A stretch of 39,797 nt of DNA from Fidelibacterota bacterium. Its GTDB lineage: Bacteria > Fidelibacterota > Fidelibacteria > Fidelibacterales > Fidelibacteraceae. A program made the translations under genes and the position numbers. The stretch covers positions 15,001-54,797 of the forward strand of contig JAQUPD010000011.1 of NCBI GenBank assembly GCA_028716785.1. The letters are read 5' to 3'. Below the pieces are notes generated by a model, which was given only the letters and a program-made list of their open reading frames with translations, was not told the DNA's origin and made no database searches. Positions 33,984-39,797 of the stretch are shown one piece after another. Each line of letters begins with the position of its first letter. The first letter of the stretch is position 1.

Positions 33984-35249
33984 ATGTTAGATATCCATGT
34001 GATTCGGGAAAATCCAGAACGAATTTTAGAAGGACTTCGAAAAAAGAAGGTGGATGTCGATCTTGATATGTTATTAAAAAAAGACCTTATTTACAGGGAA
34101 TTAAGTAAAGAGAATGATAATTTAAAACATCTTAGAAACATGGTTACCCAGGAGATTAATCAGAAAAAACGGCAAAATCTTGACGCATCTCACGATATTG
34201 AAAAAATGCGAATAGTAAATTCTCAGATTAAGGAACATGATCAAAAAATTATGGAATTACAGGAAGAAATCAGAGAATTTTTGATTCGAATTCCGAATAT
34301 TCCTCATGAATCTGTTCCAGTGGGGTCATCTGATAGAGATAATGTTGAAATTCGTCGTTGGGGAACGTTTCGTGATTTTTCTTTTCAGCCCAAAAACCAT
34401 CTTGAGCTAGGTGAATCGTTAGGACTCTTTGATTTTCATCGGGCAGCAAAAATTAGTGGGAGTGGTTTTCCTTTATATACAGGGAAGGGGGCGCGACTTG
34501 AACGGGCGATTGTTAATTTTATGTTGGATGTTCATACGTTGGAACATGGTTATACAGAAATTTATCCGCCCTTTTTGGTAAATTCAGCAAGTGCTATAGG
34601 GACGGGTCAGCTTCCCAAAATGGCAGATGATATGTATTATTTAAAGGATGATGATTTGTGGCTTATTCCAACTGCAGAGGTTCCCGTAACCAATATTCAT
34701 CAGGGAGAAATCATTCCATTTGAAAATCTTCCCCTTAAATACACAGCCTTTTCTGGTTGTTTCCGTCGTGAAGCAGGATCGTATGGAAAAGATACTCGGG
34801 GATTTCAACGTTTACATCAGTTTAATAAAGTAGAATTAGTTCAATTTTGTTATCCGGAAATGTCTTATACAATTCTGGAAGAAATTGTAGGTCATGCTGA
34901 AAAGATTTTGCAAAAACTTGAACTCCCTTATCGGGTTGTGGAACTCTGTACAGCTGATTTGAGCTTTGCTGCAGCAAAATGCTATGATATTGAATTGTGG
35001 TCTCCCGCCGATGAGAAATGGCTTGAAGTATCAAGCTGCAGTAATTTTGAAGATTTTCAGGCGCGCCGAAGCAATATCCGTTTTAAGGATGATAAAGGAA
35101 AAAATAGATATGTTCACACCCTGAATGGTTCAGGGGTTGCAACACCTCGACTCCTTATTGCTCTTTTGGAAAATTACCAAAATGAAGATGGCTCAATCTG
35201 CATCCCTCATGTGCTTAAAAAGTATACTGGTTTTGATACCATTTCTTAA
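33984..35249 (+). CDS. serS: seryl-tRNA synthetase
   Basis: Charges tRNA-Ser with serine in the cytoplasm. The 421 residues begin with the MLDIHVIRENPERILEGLRK helix and a long antiparallel coiled-coil arm (about 30-100) that binds the tRNA long variable arm. The class II core follows: TAEVPVTNIH, motif 2 CFRREAGSYGKDTRGFQRLH, EVSSCSNFEDFQARR and motif 3 LNGSGVATPRLLIALLENYQ. Length is normal. GAGGA precedes the ATG at 33984. It lies outside the polysaccharide operon and starts the right-hand housekeeping group. Confidence 0.97.
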   Translation: MLDIHVIRENPERILEGLRKKKVDVDLDMLLKKDLIYRELSKENDNLKHLRNMVTQEINQKKRQNLDASHDIEKMRIVNSQIKEHDQKIMELQEEIREFLIRIPNIPHESVPVGSSDRDNVEIRRWGTFRDFSFQPKNHLELGESLGLFDFHRAAKISGSGFPLYTGKGARLERAIVNFMLDVHTLEHGYTEIYPPFLVNSASAIGTGQLPKMADDMYYLKDDDLWLIPTAEVPVTNIHQGEIIPFENLPLKYTAFSGCFRREAGSYGKDTRGFQRLHQFNKVELVQFCYPEMSYTILEEIVGHAEKILQKLELPYRVVELCTADLSFAAAKCYDIELWSPADEKWLEVSSCSNFEDFQARRSNIRFKDDKGKNRYVHTLNGSGVATPRLLIALLENYQNEDGSICIPHVLKKYTGFDTIS

Positions 35250-35279
35250 ATCAACGATCTCTATGTTGGAGAAACTTAG

Positions 35280-36014
35280 ATGACCCGGTTTTTGATTGTA
35301 TTGCGGTCCCTGTGGTCGACTATCAATTTATTCATATCTTCACTATTAAGTGCTTTGGCTGCCCTGGTTGTCATTCCTTTTCCGTTTAAACATTCTGCTT
35401 TTAACAAAATTGTCCGTATCTGGGCAAATTGGAATCTATTGGTTTCTGGTATCAAGGTGGAAGTTCATGGCTTGGAAAACATCAAAGAATCTTCCTATAT
35501 CATTGTAAGTAATCATGAAAGTGCATTGGATATCTTTGTCCTGTTTTCTAAAATCCCTTTAAACTTTCGAATGATTGCTAAAGGCAGCTTAATGCAAATT
35601 CCTCTCGTAGGATTTGTCATGAAAAAGCATTTGTTTCCTTTTGTGAATAAAAAGGAGATAAAAAAAACGATCACAACTGTTAATCAAATATTTAAAGAAC
35701 TTCGTGAACACCACTTATCTATTTGTATTTTTCCTGAAGGAACACGGTCAGGTAACAAGGAAATTTTGCCTTTTAAAAAAGGTGCGTTTGTGCTGGCTCT
35801 CGAACATCACTTGCCGATTCTGCCTGTGATTTTACGCGGAACAGGGGACATTACACCAACGCACACTCTCTTGGTCCGCTCCGGGAAGGTTATCGTCAAT
35901 ATTTTACCCCCCATCGAAACACAGAAATGTTCCCTGGAACATCGGGATCACCTTGTGAAAAAAACAGAGAATTTGTTTAAAGACTTTTTAAAAAACCAGT
36001 GTTATTTGGCGTGA
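35280..36014 (+). CDS. plsC: 1-acyl-sn-glycerol-3-phosphate acyltransferase
   Basis: Adds the second acyl chain to lysophosphatidic acid at the inner membrane. The 244 residues have an N-terminal membrane segment (about 13-34), the catalytic H-X4-D motif in NHESALD (His79, Asp84), FRMIAKGSLMQIPLVG, the glycerophosphate-binding FPEGTRS (151-157) and LPVILRGTGD. It follows serS by 30 bases and overlaps the DUF2851 gene (GTGA if that gene starts at 36011). Confidence 0.93.
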   Translation: MTRFLIVLRSLWSTINLFISSLLSALAALVVIPFPFKHSAFNKIVRIWANWNLLVSGIKVEVHGLENIKESSYIIVSNHESALDIFVLFSKIPLNFRMIAKGSLMQIPLVGFVMKKHLFPFVNKKEIKKTITTVNQIFKELREHHLSICIFPEGTRSGNKEILPFKKGAFVLALEHHLPILPVILRGTGDITPTHTLLVRSGKVIVNILPPIETQKCSLEHRDHLVKKTENLFKDFLKNQCYLA

Positions 36015-37249
36015 AGTTAGAATTATTTTCACAAATCTTTGAACCAGATAGACTTTATATTCCTGAAAAACGTCTTCAAAAGCTTTGGATACAATCTTTA
36101 TGGAAAAAAAATCTGCAAACTCTCGATGGTGACGTGATTCAAGTGTTAAGTCCAGGTACATGGAATCATCATGAAGGCCCTGATTTTCAAGGAGCTCTTC
36201 TTTTTATTGGGGATTCTATGAAAGAAGGGGATATTGAAATTCATTATAATAATGGTGATTGGTATACCCACCGACATCATCAAAATCCAGCGTATAATCA
36301 TGTTGTTTTGCATCTTATCTTTTCCCGTACGAATCATGAAAGAAGTGTTGTAACGAGTCAGGGCAGACATGTTCCTCTGTGCTTAGTTTCCTATGATGCA
36401 CTGTATGAGATGTCATTTGATGCGGTGTGTCAATCGATTTCCTATGCACCCATTATATTTTTTAAAATTTTGGAAGATCATGGGTTTAAACGGTTAACAC
36501 TCAAGGTTGATTATATTCGGCGGTGTTCTGCACGGTTTGACTATGATTTGTTGTGTTGGTGGGGACTTTTTCAATCGTTAGGATTAAAAGCAAATCGATC
36601 TTCGTTTAATCGCTTATTTTTATCCTTTCCCTGGGAGGCTTATAAATCAGAAAACATGCAAAGAGAGGAAATTCCCGAGTTATTGGCATATTTGGCAGGT
36701 TTTTCGCAAAGCGAGATATTAAATAAGAAATATGCTACATTAGAAATTCCCCATGATTTGAATTGGGTGTTTATGGGTGTCCGCCCTGCATCTCATCCCC
36801 AAAATCGATTGAAATGGCTAGGTGTTTTTTTAATGAAATATTATGGAACTTCTCTTTTTGAAACATGTAAGGATCGACTGTTTAAAGAAGGATTTTCTCG
36901 CGTTTTTTGGCATCGCTTTTTTCATGTAGAATCGCGGGATTGTATGGAACCTGGAGAATCACTTTCTCTAGAACTTGCAATGAATGCCCTTGTCCCTGTT
37001 CTTTTGGCATCTATGAGTCCTGATAATGAAATGTACAAAATGATGGTAAATGGCATAAAAAAACTTTCAGTACCAGAATATCACCTTTCCTGTCGTTTTT
37101 ATACTCGTCACAACATTGATAGCCATCACTCTTTTCGGAGAAAATGGGTAATTCAGCAAGGAATTTTGTATATTCAAGAACGGTATTGTTCTCAAGACTT
37201 AGCTGCTATATGTCCCTTATGCAATAGGGAGGAAAATGGTGAATCATGA
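36011..37249 (+). CDS. DUF2851 family protein, function unknown
   Basis: A protein of about 412 residues matching the DUF2851 family found mainly in Bacteroidetes and relatives. Seen features are LQTLDGDVIQVLSPGTWNHH, the EGPDFQGALLFIG stretch, DIEIHYNNGDWYTH.HHQNPAY, VVLHLIF, and a conserved helical second half ending in CPLCN, a possible CxxC metal site. Several His, Asp and Glu residues near the N-terminus (GPDF, DIEIH, DWYTH) are conserved in the family and could be catalytic; no activity has been assigned that I know of. The start is uncertain: GTG at 36011 makes a four-base overlap with plsC, while GTG at 35999 would add four residues. It overlaps rfaE2 by 14 bases. Confidence 0.82.
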   Translation: MKLELFSQIFEPDRLYIPEKRLQKLWIQSLWKKNLQTLDGDVIQVLSPGTWNHHEGPDFQGALLFIGDSMKEGDIEIHYNNGDWYTHRHHQNPAYNHVVLHLIFSRTNHERSVVTSQGRHVPLCLVSYDALYEMSFDAVCQSISYAPIIFFKILEDHGFKRLTLKVDYIRRCSARFDYDLLCWWGLFQSLGLKANRSSFNRLFLSFPWEAYKSENMQREEIPELLAYLAGFSQSEILNKKYATLEIPHDLNWVFMGVRPASHPQNRLKWLGVFLMKYYGTSLFETCKDRLFKEGFSRVFWHRFFHVESRDCMEPGESLSLELAMNALVPVLLASMSPDNEMYKMMVNGIKKLSVPEYHLSCRFYTRHNIDSHHSFRRKWVIQQGILYIQERYCSQDLAAICPLCNREENGES

Positions 37250-37730
37250 CCCTTTGAAAGAACGTTGGATCCGTGCCCGTGAGATTGTTCAAACCTGGCA
37301 AAAGAAGGGTGAATTGGTAGTTTTTACCAATGGCTGTTTTGATATTCTTCATGTTGGACATGTTCGTTATTTACAAGCTGCGGCGAACCTTGGAAATCAT
37401 CTTGTGATTGGCTTAAATACAGATGAGTCTATCCGTCGCTTGAAAGGACCTGGTCGCCCATTTCAAAACGAAAAAGATCGAGAAGAGATTCTTATGGCGC
37501 TGGCATACGTTGATTTGGTTGTTCCTTTTTCACAAGAAACGCCTCTTGAAATTATCACCTGGTTAAAACCAGATATTCTTGTTAAAGGAGGAGATTATAC
37601 TCCCGAAACAATTGTCGGTGCTCGTGAAATTGTTACCTGGGGTGGAAAAGTCATTACACTCCCTTACTACGAAGGGAAATCCACCAGTGATATCCTGAAA
37701 AAAATTGAAAAAATGAGCAATTCTCTGTAA
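37236..37730 (+). CDS. rfaE2: D-glycero-beta-D-manno-heptose 1-phosphate adenylyltransferase
   Basis: Makes ADP-heptose for the lipopolysaccharide core. The 164-residue cytidylyltransferase-fold protein has VVFTNGCFDILHVGHVRYL with HVGH at 39-42, GLNTDESIRRLKGPGRP, ILVKGGDYTPE, GAREIVTWGG and the C-terminal KSTSDILKKI, all typical of the HldE C-terminal half. Here it stands alone, without the kinase half, as in many Bacteroidetes; the kinase gene must be elsewhere. It overlaps the DUF2851 gene. Its presence argues for a heptose-containing outer membrane glycolipid. Confidence 0.93.
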   Translation: MVNHDPLKERWIRAREIVQTWQKKGELVVFTNGCFDILHVGHVRYLQAAANLGNHLVIGLNTDESIRRLKGPGRPFQNEKDREEILMALAYVDLVVPFSQETPLEIITWLKPDILVKGGDYTPETIVGAREIVTWGGKVITLPYYEGKSTSDILKKIEKMSNSL

Positions 37731-37740
37731 CCCATAATGA

Positions 37741-37769
37741 TTGACTTTGTGAGCAGTTACAGGTATCTT
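37741..37769 (+). promoter_or_regulatory. promoter of mltD
   Basis: TTGACT (37741-37746), exactly 17 bases, then TATCTT (37764-37769), continuing as TATCTTTG, which also fits the Bacteroidetes TAnnTTTG element. The mltD start codon is 23 bases further on, and GAGGGA lies just before it. Confidence 0.6.
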
Positions 37770-37792
37770 TGCTTGCTAAAATATGAGGGATT

Positions 37793-39607
37793 ATGAAAAT
37801 GTTTTCGAAATTTTTCCTTCTTTTTTGTTTCCCACTGATTGTATGTGGACATGCTTACTCTACCTATGAATTATTGGATGAACCGATCGAAAGACATATA
37901 GACCCCGTAAAAAATTCGGTAGAAAGTTGTGAGGACACTTCAATTTTAGCTGAAATGCCGTATGAAGTAGATCGTTTTGAAGTTCTTTTTAATGAGGCAA
38001 AAATTCATTATACCAATGCTCTTATTGCGGAATATTTTTCTGATACGCTTGAAGTTCAATTGCAACTGAAATTGACCTTTGAAGCCCTTTCTGATATCGA
38101 AGTTTTTAACAATCTTGATCCCATTCAATATGATGAAATGACCCGCTTTACAGAAAGGCTTGTCCACGACTTTCAGGAAATTGCCCCGGAAACCATGTCT
38201 CTTCATGAGCAATTTTCTGTTAGTGATCTTCGAGAGGCAATGGAATATTTAGCAGAGGATTTAGCCATCGAAAACTTTAAGGTCCTCGATGATCGGGATG
38301 GCCATATTCCTATTGTTAGCAATTCACGGGTCGAAAGTCTTATCCGCTTTTTTCAAAATGAAGGGCATGATACCTTTCAAGAATGGTTAAATCGCATGGG
38401 GAATTATGAACTTCTCTATAAAAAAATTCTAAAACAATATAATTTACCTGAAGAACTTATTTATTTAAGTATGATTGAAAGTGGATTTAATCCAAGTGCT
38501 TATTCTTATGCACGGGCGGCAGGATTGTGGCAATTTATGTATTCTACGGGTAAAAATTATGGCTTAGAGCGAGATTATTGGATTGATGATCGGCATGATC
38601 CCGTAAAATCTACCGATGCAGCTGCACGCCATTTGAAAGATTTATATGAAGAGTTTGGAGATTGGTATTTAGTGATGGCTGCTTATAATGCAGGCGCAGG
38701 ACGTGTCTATAAGGCTATTCAACGAGATTGCACACGAGATTTTTGGAAAATGTATAGTCTTCCCAAAGAAACACGGAACTATGTTCCTACATTTCTTGCT
38801 GCTGTTATTATTTCTCGGAATCCAGAAGCCTATGGGTTTACTGCTCCCAATCGACTGCCAGACTTTTGGGTTTATGATACACTGACTATTGATAAAAGTG
38901 TTGAATTAGAGAGTATTGCACGTGTTTTGGGGATAAAATATCAGGATTTAAAAGACTTAAATCCACAATTGCGTCGTCACGCAACACCCAATTATGCATA
39001 TACCATTCGGTTACCAAAAGGGTCGCGAGATCTGGTAAGCAACGCGTTGGAATCCTTTAATACTGTTCATACTGTTCAATATACAACGCACGTTGTGCGG
39101 CGGGGTGATACCCTCACGCGAATAAGTCAACTTTATAATGTACCAATCCGTGATATTATGACAGCAAATAATTTGAGGAATAACCAACCGATTATCATTG
39201 GTCAACGTCTTACCATTCCAAATCCTGGTTATAGCCAAACGGTTGCATCTTCACAATCAGGCTCTCTTCCTAACTATTCAGAGAATCATACTAAAATTGT
39301 TTACACTGTTCGAAAAAATGATACGTTAGGACATATTGCTGAACGATATGGAACGCGTGCCTCTAATATTCGCCATTGGAACAATTTACAATATGGACAA
39401 TATATTTATCCAGGACAAAAACTCGTTATATGGGTTCCCAAAAGCAAAATTGCACAAGGTGGTGAGAATATTTATGTTGTACAAGTAGGAGATTCTTTAT
39501 ATCGGATATCACAAAAAACAGGAGTTTCTTTAAATCAACTTAAGAAATTAAATCCGGGGATTAATCCTTCTCGTATTTATCCAGGAGATAAAATAAGAAT
39601 ACAATGA
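37793..39607 (+). CDS. mltD: MltD-like lytic transglycosylase with LysM repeats
   Basis: Periplasmic peptidoglycan-cleaving enzyme. The 604 residues have a signal peptide (about 1-22), a 180-residue helical N-region and an SLT domain from about 215. The catalytic Glu229 lies in IYLSMIESGFNP, followed by AAGLWQFMYSTGKNYGL and AAYNAGAGRV. A LysM-like segment (about 368-395) precedes three clear LysM peptidoglycan-binding repeats at about 432-475, 502-547 and 560-603, each opening with an RRGDTL-, RKNDTL- or QVGDSL-type motif. No lipobox is visible, so it may be soluble rather than a lipoprotein like E. coli MltD. It has its own promoter and overlaps sppA (ATGA). Confidence 0.93.
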   Translation: MKMFSKFFLLFCFPLIVCGHAYSTYELLDEPIERHIDPVKNSVESCEDTSILAEMPYEVDRFEVLFNEAKIHYTNALIAEYFSDTLEVQLQLKLTFEALSDIEVFNNLDPIQYDEMTRFTERLVHDFQEIAPETMSLHEQFSVSDLREAMEYLAEDLAIENFKVLDDRDGHIPIVSNSRVESLIRFFQNEGHDTFQEWLNRMGNYELLYKKILKQYNLPEELIYLSMIESGFNPSAYSYARAAGLWQFMYSTGKNYGLERDYWIDDRHDPVKSTDAAARHLKDLYEEFGDWYLVMAAYNAGAGRVYKAIQRDCTRDFWKMYSLPKETRNYVPTFLAAVIISRNPEAYGFTAPNRLPDFWVYDTLTIDKSVELESIARVLGIKYQDLKDLNPQLRRHATPNYAYTIRLPKGSRDLVSNALESFNTVHTVQYTTHVVRRGDTLTRISQLYNVPIRDIMTANNLRNNQPIIIGQRLTIPNPGYSQTVASSQSGSLPNYSENHTKIVYTVRKNDTLGHIAERYGTRASNIRHWNNLQYGQYIYPGQKLVIWVPKSKIAQGGENIYVVQVGDSLYRISQKTGVSLNQLKKLNPGINPSRIYPGDKIRIQ

Positions 39608-39797
39608 AACGAAGTGATTGGATTATTGCTGTTTTGATTATCCTTTGTGCTGTGCTGATGTTCAATGTCTTTAAAAAGCAGCAGGGATTAGCTATCTCAC
39701 GGTCACAGAATAATACCATTGGTATTGTAAAAATTGAAGGTACAATCCTCAATAATGAACCTATTCTTGAAGATTTGGATGAAATTGCTTCCATTCG
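39604..39797 (+). CDS. sppA: signal peptide peptidase SppA-like, N-terminus only
   Basis: Cut by the right edge after about 64 codons. The visible part has an N-terminal membrane anchor (WIIAVLIILCAVLMFNVF, about 6-23) and then NNTIGIVKIEGTILNNEPIL, the first beta-strand of the SppA/S49 protease fold (usually IAVI.I.G.I). It overlaps the mltD stop codon by four bases, so it is probably co-transcribed. Catalytic residues lie beyond the window, so the family call rests on the anchor and this first motif. Confidence 0.7.
   Translation, partial: MKRSDWIIAVLIILCAVLMFNVFKKQQGLAISRSQNNTIGIVKIEGTILNNEPILEDLDEIASI

Noticed and set aside
1-39797. tRNA or rRNA genes
   Set aside because: No conserved rRNA segments were seen, and no cloverleaf with a TTC-containing T-loop stood out in the few intergenic gaps; a covariance-model scan would be decisive.

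Overview
The window is AT-rich, densely coding bacterial DNA, most likely from an uncultured lineage of the FCB (Fibrobacteres-Chlorobi-Bacteroidetes) superphylum, for example Neomarinimicrobiota, Cloacimonadota, Calditrichota, KSB1 or Ignavibacteria. The phylum cannot be fixed by reading alone. The FCB call rests on a type IX secretion (T9SS) C-terminal sorting domain with a YPNPFN motif (23613-25844), a DUF2851 gene, Gram-negative envelope genes (wza, rfaE2, mltD) and two spots resembling the Bacteroidetes TAnnTTTG -10 element.

Left part (1-11.9 kb). Three minus-strand genes come first: a glutamine synthetase cut by the window edge, a Wzc-type tyrosine autokinase/copolymerase, and a UPF0104 flippase-like membrane protein. 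A divergent, single-gene winged-helix unit follows, with its own terminator. Next comes a cytidylate kinase-ribosomal protein S1 fusion that contains an internal, in-frame ribosome binding site and ATG at the domain junction. A tight YbbR-tsaD-VWA overlap group ends this part.

Centre (11.9-33.9 kb). This is one large Wzx/Wzy-type surface polysaccharide locus on the plus strand. Nucleotide-sugar genes: ugd, rfbC, rfbB, and all five enzymes of the UDP-2,3-diacetamido-2,3-dideoxy-mannuronate pathway (wbpA, wbpB, wbpE, wbpD, wbpI). Assembly and export: Wza-like lipoprotein, a Wzz without kinase, Wzx, a Wzy-like polymerase/ligase, three GT4 glycosyltransferases and a polyprenyl-phosphate sugar-1-phosphate transferase. 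A large secreted T9SS cargo protein sits inside the operon. In Porphyromonas, T9SS cargo is attached to a surface polysaccharide through a Wbp-pathway sugar, so this pairing is the most suggestive biology here.

The only long non-coding stretch (28866-30249) carries two direct ~424-bp copies of an internally deleted IS1634-like element. Each has terminal inverted repeats and the two ends of a transposase gene joined at the same deletion point. A good promoter for wbpI lies just after the second copy.

Right part (33.9-39.8 kb) is housekeeping/envelope: serS, plsC, a DUF2851 gene, rfaE2, mltD (own promoter) and the start of sppA. I saw no rRNA, tRNA or CRISPR array.
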